Below, in pieces: positions 40,827-50,225 of a DNA stretch of 64,000 bases. Numbering within the stretch: position 1 is the first letter of the stretch; each line of letters opens with the position of its first letter. Origin of the DNA: Streptomyces sp. WP-1 (lineage in GTDB: Bacteria > Actinomycetota > Actinomycetes > Streptomycetales > Streptomycetaceae); NCBI RefSeq assembly GCF_030450125.1, contig NZ_CP123923.1, positions 3,906,001-3,970,000 of the forward strand, given 5' to 3'. The notes under the pieces were generated by a model. It was not told where the DNA came from. It made no database searches and worked only from the letters and a program-made list of their open reading frames with translations. The position numbers were made by a program, and so were the translations under genes.

Positions 40827-42557
40827 ATGGCTCGACACCTCATCACCAGCGCCCTTCCGTACATCAACGGGATCAAGCACCTGGGCAACATGGTGGGGTC
40901 CATGCTCCCGGCGGACGTGTACTCCCGGTACCTCCGCCAGCGCGGCCACGACGTCCTCTACATCTGCGCCACCGACGAGCACGGCACCCCCGCCGAGCTG
41001 GCCGCCAAGGAGCAGGGTCTCGCCGTGGACGCGTTCTGCGCCCAGGCGCACGACGCCCAGAAGGCGGTCTACGACGGCTTCGCGCTGGCCTTCGACTACT
41101 TCGGCCGCAGCTCCTCCGCCGAGAACCGCGAGATCACCCAGCACTTCGCCCGCAAGCTGAACGAGAACGGCTTCATCGAGGAGCGGGCGATCCGGCAGGT
41201 CTACAGCCCCGCCGACGGCCGGTTCCTCCCGGACCGCTATGTCGAGGGCACCTGCCCGCACTGCGGCTACGACAAGGCCCGCGGCGACCAGTGCGAGAAC
41301 TGCACCCGTGTGCTGGACCCGACCGACCTGATCAACCCGCGCAGCGCGATCTCCGGCTCCACGGACCTGGAGGTCCGCGAGACCAAGCACCTCTTCCTGC
41401 TCCAGTCCAAGCTCCAGCACGAGGTGGAGGCGTGGGTCGCCCGGCACGAGGACGACTGGCCGCAGCTGGCCTCCTCCATCGCCCGCAAGTGGCTGACCGA
41501 GGGCCTGCACGACCGTGCGATCACCCGTGACCTGGACTGGGGCGTCCCGGTCCCGGCGGACACCTGGCCCGAGCTGGCGGCCGAGGGCAAGGTCTTCTAC
41601 GTCTGGTTCGACGCCCCGATCGAGTACATCGGCGCGACGAAGGAGTGGGCGGACCAGGACCCGGCCGGCCGGGACTGGAAGTCCTGGTGGTACGACGTCG
41701 ACACCGACGTGCGCTACACGGAGTTCATGGCCAAGGACAACGTCCCGTTCCACACGGTGATGTTCCCGGCCACGGAACTGGGCGTGCGCGAGCCGTGGAA
41801 GAAGGTCGACTACGTCAAGGCCTTCAACTGGCTGACGTACTACGGCGGCAAGTTCTCCACCTCGCAGAAGCGGGGCGTCTTCACCGACCAGGCCCTGTCG
41901 ATCCTGCCCGCCGACTACTGGCGCTACTTCCTGATCGCCAACGCCCCGGAGTCGGACGACTCGTCCTTCACCTGGGAGCACTTCACCGCCACGGTGAACA
42001 AGGACCTGGCCGACACGCTCGGCAACTTCGTCAACCGCGTCCTGTCCTTCTCCCGCAAGCGCTTCGGCGACGACGTCCCGGCCGGCGGCGAGCCGGGCGA
42101 GGCGGAGGCGAAGCTCGGCGAGGAGATCGCGCGGCTCCTCGCGGAGTACGAGTCCCAGATGGAGGCCCTCCAGTTCCGCAAGGCCGCGGCCGCCCTGCGC
42201 GCGCTGTGGTCGGCCGGCAACTCCTACCTGGAGGAGAAGGCTCCCTGGCTGGAGATCAAGACCGACAAGGACGGCGCGGCCCTCACCCTGCGCACGGCGA
42301 TGAATCTCATCCACCTCTACGCGGTCGTCTCCGAGCCCCTGATCCCGGCCACGGCGGCGGCCATGCGCGGTGCCTTCGCCCTCGCGTCGGACACCGCGAC
42401 CTGGGTGAGCGCGGACGAGGCCAAGTCCCTCGCCTCGGTCCCGGCCGGCACCCCCTTCACGGTCCCGCCGGTCCTGTTCGCCAAGCTGACGGACGAGGAC
42501 CTGGCCGCCTACAAGGAGCGCTTCGGCGGCGAGGACAAGGCCGAACCGACCGCCTGA
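40827..42557 (+). CDS. metG: Methionyl-tRNA synthetase, 576 aa
   Basis: Class I synthetase: the HIGH motif appears as HLGN at residues 18-21, a zinc knuckle uses CPHC (143-146) and CENC (156-159), and the KMSKS loop reads KFSTSQ from residue 342. The anticodon-binding helical domain follows, and the protein ends without the C-terminal tRNA-binding (EMAP) domain of E. coli MetG. Essential for charging tRNA-Met. Its KMSKS variant lacks the second Lys and has Gln after the Ser, a form I associate with one branch of actinobacterial and archaeal-type enzymes. It is followed by a hairpin and an AbiEii-like gene. Confidence 0.97.
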   Translation: MARHLITSALPYINGIKHLGNMVGSMLPADVYSRYLRQRGHDVLYICATDEHGTPAELAAKEQGLAVDAFCAQAHDAQKAVYDGFALAFDYFGRSSSAENREITQHFARKLNENGFIEERAIRQVYSPADGRFLPDRYVEGTCPHCGYDKARGDQCENCTRVLDPTDLINPRSAISGSTDLEVRETKHLFLLQSKLQHEVEAWVARHEDDWPQLASSIARKWLTEGLHDRAITRDLDWGVPVPADTWPELAAEGKVFYVWFDAPIEYIGATKEWADQDPAGRDWKSWWYDVDTDVRYTEFMAKDNVPFHTVMFPATELGVREPWKKVDYVKAFNWLTYYGGKFSTSQKRGVFTDQALSILPADYWRYFLIANAPESDDSSFTWEHFTATVNKDLADTLGNFVNRVLSFSRKRFGDDVPAGGEPGEAEAKLGEEIARLLAEYESQMEALQFRKAAAALRALWSAGNSYLEEKAPWLEIKTDKDGAALTLRTAMNLIHLYAVVSEPLIPATAAAMRGAFALASDTATWVSADEAKSLASVPAGTPFTVPPVLFAKLTDEDLAAYKERFGGEDKAEPTA

Positions 42558-42577
42558 GCCGGGTCGCGACGACACAC

Positions 42578-42613
42578 CAGGGCCCGGAACGCCATCATGG
42601 CTTCCGGGCCCTG
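42578..42613. terminator. Terminator of metG
   Basis: A perfect 12-bp stem (CAGGGCCCGGAA / TTCCGGGCCCTG) with a 12-nt loop that itself holds GCCAT-C-ATGGC, 20 bp after the metG stop. Confidence 0.75.
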
Positions 42614-42657
42614 CCCGTCTCCACCGCCCCCGTTCCCCCTGGCAGAGTGCGGATCCC

Positions 42658-43356
42658 GTGAACCTTCCCGAACCCCACCGGCGGCTGATCGCGGACGCCG
42701 TCACGGCGGGCGGACCGCATGGTCTGGTCCTCGCCGGCGGATACGCGCTCGAGGCGCACGGACTCGTCCGGCGTCCGCACGCGGATGTCGACCTCGCGAC
42801 CGAGAGCGCCGAGGACATGGCCGGCATCGCCGCCGCGGTCACGGCCGCCCTGGAGGCGCGGGGCCGTACCGTCCGGGCCGGGGACGCGACCGCGCGCACC
42901 GCGCGGCTGACCGTCTCCGACCCGCCGACCGGGGAGCCGCACGTCCTCGCGCTGCACAAGGAGAGCCTGTGGGGGCCGCCGGACCTCACCGGGTACGGGC
43001 CCGCCCTGTGCCTGGAGGACGCCGTCGGCACGAAGATCCGCGCGCTCTACGACCGGGGCGCGGCCGTCGACCTGATCGACGCGCGGGCCGCGGCGGCCCG
43101 GTTCTCGCTGCCCGACCTGGAGGAACTGGGCCGCCGGCACACCCATGACACCTTCGACCTGCCCACCCTCCAGTCCCGCCTCACCGGCACCGACTTCTAC
43201 CCGGACAGCCAGTTCACCCGCTACGGCCTGGACGAGGCGGAGATCGCCGGGCTGCGGGCCTGGGCCCAGCACTGGTCGGACGACATCGCCGAGCGGCTGC
43301 TGGAGGACGGGGCCTGCCCGGACGAGGAGGAGGACGGGCCGGAAGACGCCGAGTGA
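42658..43356 (+). CDS. AbiEii/AbiGii-like nucleotidyltransferase, 232 aa
   Basis: The nucleotidyltransferase fold is shown by GGYALEAHG near residue 26 and RPHADVDLAT (the DxD metal pair), with a downstream Lys in EDAVGTKIRALYDRG. This is the AbiEii toxin/MenT-like family, which transfers nucleotides to protein or tRNA targets. The cognate AbiEi-type winged-helix antitoxin gene is not next to it: the neighbours are metG and aspS. It could be a domesticated nucleotidyltransferase or a solitary toxin. GTG 42658 has no strong ribosome site. A strong bidirectional hairpin follows. Confidence 0.82.
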   Translation: MNLPEPHRRLIADAVTAGGPHGLVLAGGYALEAHGLVRRPHADVDLATESAEDMAGIAAAVTAALEARGRTVRAGDATARTARLTVSDPPTGEPHVLALHKESLWGPPDLTGYGPALCLEDAVGTKIRALYDRGAAVDLIDARAAAARFSLPDLEELGRRHTHDTFDLPTLQSRLTGTDFYPDSQFTRYGLDEAEIAGLRAWAQHWSDDIAERLLEDGACPDEEEDGPEDAE

Positions 43357-43359
43357 CGC

Positions 43360-43397
43360 GAAGACGCCCGGGACCCCGAGGGGTTCCGGGCGTCTTC
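43360..43397. terminator. Bidirectional terminator between AbiEii-like gene and aspS
   Basis: GAAGACGCCCGG pairs perfectly with CCGGGCGTCTTC, with further pairing of CCCC and GGGG inside. It lies between converging stops at 43356 and 43417. Confidence 0.8.
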
Positions 43398-43416
43398 ACG
43401 ACAGCGGCCGGCCGGA

Positions 43417-45180
43417 CTACTTCGGCTGCGGCTTCCTGATGTTCAGGTGCAGCTCGCGCAGGCGGGACTCGTCCAGCTCGGTCGGCGCGCCCATCATCAG
43501 GTCCTGGGCGTTGCCGTTGAGCGGGAAGGCGATCGTCTCGCGGATGCTGGGCTCGTCCGCGAGGAGCATCACGATGCGGTCCACGCCGGGGGCGATGCCG
43601 CCGTGCGGCGGGGCGCCGAAGCGGAACGCGCGGAGCATGCCCGCGAACTTCTCCTCGACGGTCTCGCGGTCGTAGCCCGCGATCTCGAACGCCTTCAGCA
43701 TGATGTCCGGCTCGTGGTTCCGGATCGCGCCGGAGGACAGCTCGACACCGTTGCAGACGATGTCGTACTGCCAGCCCAGGATGTCCAGCGGGTCCTGGGT
43801 CTCCAGGGCCTCAAGACCGCCCTGCGGCATCGAGAAGGGGTTGTGCGAGAAGTCGATCGAGCCGGTCTCCTCGTCCTTCTCGTACATCGGGAAGTCGACG
43901 ATCCAGCAGAACCGGAAGACGTTCTCCTCGAACTGGCCGGCGCGCTTGGCGGCCTCGACGCGGACCGCGCCCATGATCTTGGAGACCTCGTCGTACTCGC
44001 CCGCGCCGAAGAAGATCGCGTGGCCGGGGGCGAGCGAGAGGCGCTTGGTCAGCTCGGCGACGTTCTCCTCGGTGAGGAACTTCGCGATCGGGCCGGTCAG
44101 CGTGCCGTCCTCGCCGACGCGGACCCAGGCCAGGCCCTTCGCGCCCAGCGTGACCGCGAAGTCACCGAGCTGGTCGAAGAACTTGCGCGGCTGGTCCTGG
44201 ACCGCCGGCACCGGCAGCGCGCGCACGTGCTTGCCCGCGAACGCCTTGAACTCCGAGCCCTCGAAGACATCGGTGATGTCCACCAGCTCCAGCTTGGCGC
44301 GCAGGTCCGGCTTGTCGGAGCCGTACTTCAGCATCGCCTCGCGGAACGGGATCCGCGGGAAGGGGGAGGTGACATGGCGACCGCCGCCGAACTCCTCGAA
44401 CAGCTCGGTCATGAGCTTCTCGATCGGCTGGAAGACGTCCTCCTGCTCGACGAAGCTCATCTCGACGTCGAGCTGGTAGAACTCGCCCGGCGAACGGTCG
44501 GCGCGGGCGTCCTCGTCGCGGAAGCAGGGCGCGATCTGGAAGTAGCGGTCGAAGCCGGAGATCATCAGCAGCTGCTTGAACTGCTGCGGGGCCTGCGGCA
44601 GGGCGTAGAACTTGCCGGGGTTCAGCCGGGAGGGGACGACGAAGTCGCGGGCGCCCTCGGGGGAGGTCGCGGACAGGATCGGCGTCGCCATCTCGTTGAA
44701 GCCGAGCGCGGTCATCTTGTGGCGGATCGCCGAGATGACCGCCGTACGCAGCATGATGTTGCGGTGCATGCGCTCGCGGCGCAGGTCGAGGAAGCGGTAC
44801 TCCAGGCGCCGCTCCTCGTTGACCCCGTCCTCGGCGTTGATGGTGAAGGGGAGGGGCTGGGCCGCGCCGAGCAGCTCGACCTCGGTCACCTCGACCTCGA
44901 TCTCGCCGGTCGGCAGGTCCGGGTTCACGTTCTCGGTTCCACGTGAAACAACGGAGCCGTCGATACGGACCGTGGACTCCTTGGAGAGCTTGTCCAGGGC
45001 CTCGTAGGCGGGGGTGCCGGGGCGGGCGACCAGCTGCGTGATGCCGTAGTGGTCGCGCAGATCGATGAAGAGGATGCCGCCCAGGTCGCGCCGATTGTGC
45101 AGCCAGCCACTGAGCCGGACGTCGGTGCCGACGTCAGAGGCGCGGAGCTGGCCGCAGGTGTGGGACCTGTACCGATGCAT
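43417..45180 (-). CDS. aspS: Aspartyl-tRNA synthetase, 587 aa
   Basis: Class II synthetase of the bacterial type: an N-terminal OB fold that binds the anticodon ([21 protein letters not shown]), motif 2 ([19 protein letters not shown]) and motif 3 ([14 protein letters not shown]), with the bacterial GAD insertion between them. It charges tRNA-Asp and is essential. Length equals the family standard. ATG 45180 lies at the divergent promoter shared with the PP2C gene. Confidence 0.97.
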   Translation of the reverse strand: MHRYRSHTCGQLRASDVGTDVRLSGWLHNRRDLGGILFIDLRDHYGITQLVARPGTPAYEALDKLSKESTVRIDGSVVSRGTENVNPDLPTGEIEVEVTEVELLGAAQPLPFTINAEDGVNEERRLEYRFLDLRRERMHRNIMLRTAVISAIRHKMTALGFNEMATPILSATSPEGARDFVVPSRLNPGKFYALPQAPQQFKQLLMISGFDRYFQIAPCFRDEDARADRSPGEFYQLDVEMSFVEQEDVFQPIEKLMTELFEEFGGGRHVTSPFPRIPFREAMLKYGSDKPDLRAKLELVDITDVFEGSEFKAFAGKHVRALPVPAVQDQPRKFFDQLGDFAVTLGAKGLAWVRVGEDGTLTGPIAKFLTEENVAELTKRLSLAPGHAIFFGAGEYDEVSKIMGAVRVEAAKRAGQFEENVFRFCWIVDFPMYEKDEETGSIDFSHNPFSMPQGGLEALETQDPLDILGWQYDIVCNGVELSSGAIRNHEPDIMLKAFEIAGYDRETVEEKFAGMLRAFRFGAPPHGGIAPGVDRIVMLLADEPSIRETIAFPLNGNAQDLMMGAPTELDESRLRELHLNIRKPQPK

Positions 45181-45350
45181 CGTCGTTCATCGTCCTTCGT
45201 GGGTGCGGGTTTCGAGGTGGTGATCGCCCGGGTTGCCGACCCGGCTGATCTGATCCAAGGGTACCGGGCACCCCAAGATCGGCTCCCCACGATTCACGGC
45301 CCGCGGCCCTACGGTGGCACGCATCGAGCGCATCTCCTTAAATTGGGGCA

Positions 45351-47576
45351 ATGCGTACAGGTGAGCCGCTCCCGGCCGTCGGAGACGTCCTCGCCGCCCT
45401 CGCGACCGGGCTGTGGCACTGGGACACCGCGGACAAGCTGGTCACCGTGGACGCGGAGGCGGCGCGGCTGCTCGGGCTGCCCGCGGCGCCGGCCACCCTC
45501 ACCGAGGCCCAGACCCGGGCCCGGCTGCATCCGGCCGACTGGAACGAGATCACCGCGGTGGTGCAGCTCGCGGTCGCCGAGGGCACGCTCGCCGAGGCCC
45601 GGGTGCGGATCATGGACGAGGGGGGCACCGTGCTGCGCGTCGTACGCAGCCGTTCGAAGCCGTCGTACGACGCCGGGCGGCGCGCCTATGTACTGACCGG
45701 CACCCTCCAGGAGGTCGCCGAGCCGGGCCCCGACCCGGCGGGCGGCCGCAGCACGGTCACCGGGCCCTGGCGGCGCTCGCGGGAGGCGTTCCTGCTGGAC
45801 GCGGGCCGGGCGCTGGCCGAGGCGCGGTCCACGGCGGAGGTGCTGCGGGTCGCGGCGGGCCTGTCGATGCCGGGGTTCTCGCCGAACGGCCTGGTGGTGT
45901 TCGGGGTGGAGGGCGACCGGCTGACGATGATCGGCCACCACGGGCACCAGCCCGACGAGATGGGCCCGTTCACCAGCATGCCGCTGGGGCTGGAGTACCC
46001 GGCGGCCGAGGTGGTGCGCACCGGGCGGGCGGTGTACCTCTCCTCGCCGGAGGAGTACCGGGACCGCTATCCGGTGACCTGGCCGCTGGCCCGGCCCTTC
46101 GGGCGCAGTTCCTGGGCGTTCCTGCCGCTGACCGTGGGCGGGCGCACGATGGGCGCCTGGATGGCGGGCTTCGCCCATCCGGTGGCGTTCACCCCGGACG
46201 AGCGGGCGGTGCTGACGACGGTGGCCCGGATGCTGGCGCAGGCGCTGTCCCGGGCGGAGACCGCCGAGTCGGAGCGGGAGCTGACGGAGGGTCTCCAGCG
46301 TTCCATGCTGCCCTCGCTGGGCCCGGAGGTCCCGGGGGTGCGGATCGCGGCCCGCTACATCCCGACCGGCGGCGGGCTCCAGGTGGGCGGCGACTGGTAC
46401 GACATGATCCCGCTGCCCGCCGGGCGGTTCGCGCTGGTCATCGGGGATGTGCAGGGGCACGATGTGCGGGCGGCCGGGCTGATGGGCCAGCTGCGGATCG
46501 CGCTGCGCGCCTACGCCTCCGAGGGGCACCGCCCGGACGCGGTGCTCTCGCGCGCCTCCCGCTTCCTGCACGGGATCACCCATGACGAGCAGATGTCCGA
46601 CCCCCGGTTCGCGACCTGCCTGTATGTGGCGGTCGATCCGGTGAGCGGACGGCTGGAGATCGCCCGCGCGGGCCATCCGGACCCGGTGATACGGATGGCC
46701 GACGGCACGGTGATGCTGCGGCCGACGGCGGGCGGGCTGCCGCTGGGCATCGACCCGGACGCGGACTATCCGACGACCCGGTTCGCGCTCCAGCCCGGGG
46801 AGACGCTGATGCTGTGCACCGACGGGCTGATCGAGACCGGCGGGCACGACCTGGACAGCGGCTGGCTGCGGCTGCGCTCGATCCTGGAGGCCCACGAGGG
46901 CGATCCGGAGGCGCTGGCCGACGCGCTGGTGCAGGGCGTGCACGGGCCGTCCTCGCACCACACGACGGGGCCGCTGGCCGACCGGCGCGAGGACGACATC
47001 GCGCTGTTGCTGCTGTGCCGTCCGGGTCCGGGCGGCGGGTGCGACGAGACGACGACGGTACGGCCCCGGGTGCGGCGCATGCTGCATTCCGTCGGCCAGG
47101 ACGAGCCCGAGCGGATCGCCGTGGCGCGCCGGCATGTGCGCGACCTGCTGCACGACTGGGCCTCGCCGGACCAGGTCGACTCGGCGGAGCTGCTGGTCTC
47201 CGAGATGGTCACCAACGTCCTGGTGCACACCGACGCGGACGCGCTGCTGCTGGTCGAGGTCGTCGAGGAGGACGGCCGGCGCCGGCTGCGGGTCGAGGTC
47301 TTCGACAGCGGCGACGACCTCCCGCACAAGCGCCGCCCCGGCGAACTGGCCTCCTCCGGTCGGGGCCTGCTGCTGATCGGGCTCCTGGCGCACGCGTGGG
47401 GGGTGGACCCGCGGGGTGAGGGCAAGAGCATCTGGTTCGAGCTCTACGAAGGACCGGGCGAACCGGGCGGCAGGACCCCGGGCGACGGCGTGCCGGGCGA
47501 CGGCGTGCCAGGTGCCGAGGTGCCGGGCGACGGGGTGCCGGGTGACGGCGGGTCCTCCGCGGCCGGGGGCCCGTAG
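45351..47576 (+). CDS. PAS-GAF-PP2C-HATPase multidomain phosphatase, 741 aa
   Basis: Domain order from the sequence: a PAS-like region (about 10-120, GLWHWDTADKLVTVDAEAARLLGLP), a GAF domain (about 140-300), a SpoIIE/PP2C phosphatase (about 320-560, with GGDWYDMI, IGDVQGHD, CTDGLIETGG and EDDIALLL) and an RsbW-like HATPase (about 585-700, ELLVSEMVTNVLVHTDA, GRGLLLI). Combined phosphatase and kinase-like modules fit partner-switching control of stress sigma factors, with light, redox or ligand sensing by PAS/GAF (inference). The last 45 residues are a PGDGV repeat tail read from DNA that also encodes the end of the converging transporter gene. Confidence 0.93.
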   Translation: MRTGEPLPAVGDVLAALATGLWHWDTADKLVTVDAEAARLLGLPAAPATLTEAQTRARLHPADWNEITAVVQLAVAEGTLAEARVRIMDEGGTVLRVVRSRSKPSYDAGRRAYVLTGTLQEVAEPGPDPAGGRSTVTGPWRRSREAFLLDAGRALAEARSTAEVLRVAAGLSMPGFSPNGLVVFGVEGDRLTMIGHHGHQPDEMGPFTSMPLGLEYPAAEVVRTGRAVYLSSPEEYRDRYPVTWPLARPFGRSSWAFLPLTVGGRTMGAWMAGFAHPVAFTPDERAVLTTVARMLAQALSRAETAESERELTEGLQRSMLPSLGPEVPGVRIAARYIPTGGGLQVGGDWYDMIPLPAGRFALVIGDVQGHDVRAAGLMGQLRIALRAYASEGHRPDAVLSRASRFLHGITHDEQMSDPRFATCLYVAVDPVSGRLEIARAGHPDPVIRMADGTVMLRPTAGGLPLGIDPDADYPTTRFALQPGETLMLCTDGLIETGGHDLDSGWLRLRSILEAHEGDPEALADALVQGVHGPSSHHTTGPLADRREDDIALLLLCRPGPGGGCDETTTVRPRVRRMLHSVGQDEPERIAVARRHVRDLLHDWASPDQVDSAELLVSEMVTNVLVHTDADALLLVEVVEEDGRRRLRVEVFDSGDDLPHKRRPGELASSGRGLLLIGLLAHAWGVDPRGEGKSIWFELYEGPGEPGGRTPGDGVPGDGVPGAEVPGDGVPGDGGSSAAGGP

Positions 47577-48591
47577 CGGTCGCGCAGTTCCTGTACGACG
47601 CCGAAGGCGGCCGCGGTCAGCGGGACGGCCAGGAGCATGCCGAGGATGCCCGCCACGGAGGCGCCGGCCGTGATGGTGACCATGACCACCGCGGGATGCA
47701 TCTGGACGGTGCGGCTCTGGATCACCGGCTGGAGCACATGCCCCTCCAGCACCTGCACCGCGAGCACCACCCCGAGCGTCCACAGCGCGATGACGAAGCC
47801 CCGGTCGGCGAGGGCGACGAGCACCGCGACCGCGCCGGAGATGAATGCGCCGAGGTAGGGGATGAAGGCGCCGACGAAGACCAGCGCGCCGAGCCCGAGG
47901 GCGCCGGGCACCCGGAGGATGAGCAGGCCGACGGTGATGCAGACGGCGTCGATCAGGGCGATCAGGGTGGTGCCGCGCATGAAGCCCTCGACCGCCCGGT
48001 AGGCGCGCCGCGCGACGGCTTCGAGGGTGTCGGCGGTGCCCCGGGGCGCGAGGGAGCGCAGGGTGCCCGCCACGAGGTAGGAGTCGCGCAGGAAGAAGAA
48101 GACCAGGACCAGGGCGAGGACGGCCAGCGCGATGCTCTCGCCGACCACGCTCACCCCGCTGATGACATTGGACGCGGCGGTGCCGCCGAACCGGCGCAGC
48201 AGCTCCCCGGAGTTGGTGGTGAGGTCTCCAGGCCGGTCCCGGCGGCCCCGAAGTGCCGGGAGACGCTCTTGGCGGCGTTGCGCAGCGAGGTCATGATCTC
48301 GTCGCCGCTGTCCACGAGGGCGGCGACGACCACGTAGACCGCGCCGCCGACGACGGCGACCACGGCGACGCAGGTCAGCCCGGCCGACACCGAGCGCTGC
48401 ACGCCGGCCCGCACCAGCCGCCGGTGCAGGGGGCCGAGCAGGGCGGTGCCGAGGAGGGCGAGCAGGACCGCGGTGACGGCCGTACGCAGTTCCCCGCACA
48501 GCCGCACCCCGACCCATCCGACCCCCGCGGCCAGCAGCAGCACGGCGCACCACGCGGCGAACCGCCGGACGGGCTCGGGCAACAGATGCAC
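47444..48591 (-). pseudogene. AI-2E-family membrane transporter, frameshifted
   Basis: The N-terminal half (from ATG 48591) and the C-terminal half lie in different frames. Reading up to AAGTGLE and resuming at DLTTNSGELL restores a normal AI-2E family protein of about 382 residues with eight membrane segments. Restoring one base near 48226 (CTGGAGACC to CTGGAGGACC on the coding strand) repairs it. The family exports autoinducer-2-like compounds or ions; here the gene is probably inactive, unless the shift is a sequencing error. It overlaps the 3' end of the PP2C gene by 133 bp in a repeat-rich tail. Confidence 0.85.
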
Positions 48592-48716
48592 GTCACCCAG
48601 CGGATCACGCCGGCCGCCGGGTGTCTCGCGCTGCGGGCCCGGGCGGGTGAGCGGGGTCCGGTCCAGGGACGGGGTCGGGCCGGGTCAGGGTGCTTTGTGG
48701 CGTCCGGTCGGCCGGA

Positions 48717-48756
48717 AGGGCGCCCCGCCGGGCTTCGTCGGCCGGCGGGGCGCCCT
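48717..48756. terminator. Terminator of the pirin remnant
   Basis: Fifteen-base perfect stem (AGGGCGCCCCGCCGG / CCGGCGGGGCGCCCT) with a 10-nt loop, just past the minus-strand stop at 48770. Confidence 0.8.
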
Positions 48757-48769
48757 GTTCCGGGGAGGG

Positions 48770-49415
48770 TCAGGCCTCCGGGCCCTCGTCCGTCATGCCG
48801 TGCACGGCCGGGACGGTGCCGAGGCGGCCCTTCTGGAAGTCCTCGAACGCCTGCATGAGTTCGTCCTTGGTGTTCATGACGAAGGGGCCGTAGTGGGCCA
48901 TCGGCTCGCGGATCGGGCGGCCGCCGAGGAGCACGACCTCCAGGTCCGGCGTGTTGCCGTCCTGCCGCTCGTCCGCGCGCACGGTCAGCGCGGAACCGGC
49001 GCCGAAGACGGCCGTCTGGCCCGTGTGGACGGGACGCCGCTCCTCGCCGACGCTGCCGCGGCCCGCCAGCACGTACGCCAGCCCGTTGAAGTCCTCCCGC
49101 CAGGGCAGCGTGATCTCCGCGCCGGGCGCGAGCGTCGCGTGGACCATGGTGATCGGGGTGTGGGTGATGCCGGGGCCCTCGTGGCCGTCCAGCTCACCGG
49201 CGATCACCCGGAGCAGCGCGCCGCCGTCCGGCGAGGTCAGCAGCTGGACGCTGCCGGCCCGGATGTCCTGGTAGCGGGGGGCCATCATCTGGGAAGCCCT
49301 CGCCCTCGTACCCGCTCGGCGCGGTGGTGACGGTGAGCACCTTGCGCGCCACGGCATCGGCGGGAGCGGTCACACGGGGCAGCGTCAACGGGTTCTCGAC
49401 GGTCACTGCAGGCAT
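48770..49415 (-). pseudogene. Pirin-family protein with internal deletion and frameshift
   Basis: The start at 49415 (perfect AAGGAGGT box) encodes the typical pirin beginning MPAVTVENPLTLPRV up to EGEGFP. The next recognisable pirin sequence, MMAPRYQDIRAGSVQLLTS, follows at once but in another frame (junction about 49289-49294). In intact Streptomyces pirins about 100 residues separate these points, including the metal-binding cupin (HPHRGFE region). So roughly 300 bp are missing and the frame is broken. The C-terminal cupin remains readable. The product is not expected to be a working pirin. Confidence 0.85.
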
Positions 49416-49480
49416 GGTGGCTACCTCCTTCGTACGCTCACATTAGTTGAGCATTGAACTTCTTGCCACTCACAACAGGA

Positions 49481-49510
49481 CGGGCCCGGAGGGAATTCCC
49501 TCCGGGCCCG
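49481..49510. terminator. 30-bp perfect palindrome, terminator of the SseB gene
   Basis: Fifteen bases and their exact inverse meet at an AATT centre, 37 bp beyond the minus-strand stop at 49548. The stem is GC-rich (CGGGCCCGGAGGG arm). Confidence 0.8.
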
Positions 49511-49547
49511 CGCGACGACGAGTCTCAGCCGATCAGCCGTACGCCCC

Positions 49548-50030
49548 TCAGCCGTACATCCGGCGCATCGCGAAGTCGACCATCTGCTCGACGGCCTTCG
49601 CGTCGAACACCATCCGGTGCTCGCCCTCCATGTCCAGGACGAAGCCGTAGCCGGTCGGCAGCAGGTCGATCACCTCGGCGCCGGTGATCACGAAGTACTT
49701 GGACTCCTTGCCGGCGTACCGCCGCAGCTCCTTGAGCGAGGTGAACATCGGGATCACCGGCTGCTGGGTGTTGTGCAGGGCGAGGAAGCCGGGGGTGTCA
49801 CCGCGCGGGCAGTACACCTTCGACGACGCGAAGATCTGCTGGAAGTCCTCGGGGGACATCTGACCGGTGGTGAACGCGCGCACCGCGTCCGCGAGCGACG
49901 GCGGGGACGGCTCCGGATAGAGCGGCGGCTGCTGGCCGTACCCGCCGGCCCCGCCCGCCATCTGCTGCTGCCCCGACGTGTACTGCTGCTGCGCGGCGCC
50001 GCCGTCCATGGGCTGGCCGTATCCGTACAT
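49548..50030 (-). CDS. SseB-family protein, 160 aa
   Basis: The first 50 residues are Gln/Gly/Tyr-rich and disordered (MYGYGQPMDG, QQQYTSGQQQ). Residues 45-160 form an SseB-N-like domain: AVRAFTTGQMSPEDFQQIFASS, VIPMFTSLKELRRYAG and TGYGFVLDME. The family is widespread in Streptomyces with an unknown role; some members sit by ribosomal-protein or stress genes. No membrane part. A perfect palindromic terminator follows it. Confidence 0.85.
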   Translation of the reverse strand: MYGYGQPMDGGAAQQQYTSGQQQMAGGAGGYGQQPPLYPEPSPPSLADAVRAFTTGQMSPEDFQQIFASSKVYCPRGDTPGFLALHNTQQPVIPMFTSLKELRRYAGKESKYFVITGAEVIDLLPTGYGFVLDMEGEHRMVFDAKAVEQMVDFAMRRMYG

Positions 50031-50225
50031 GGGCGCAAGCGTACCGAGATCCGGGGCGCCGCAGGGATGGACCCGAAAGGCCCACAGGAGTAGACCCTTC
50101 TCACACTTGGCCGGACTGGGGTTGCGTCTTATTACCGGCGGGTAGCATCATCGTAGCTACTTATTGGTACGTGAAACAGATGCGAGGAGTCAGTGCCTCG
50201 CCGATCCCTCAACGGAGCCGTCGCC

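Noticed and set aside
49441..49458. MarR-type operator AGTTGAGCATTGAACT upstream of the pirin remnant
   Set aside because: Only five of eight positions are symmetrical, so it is not convincing.
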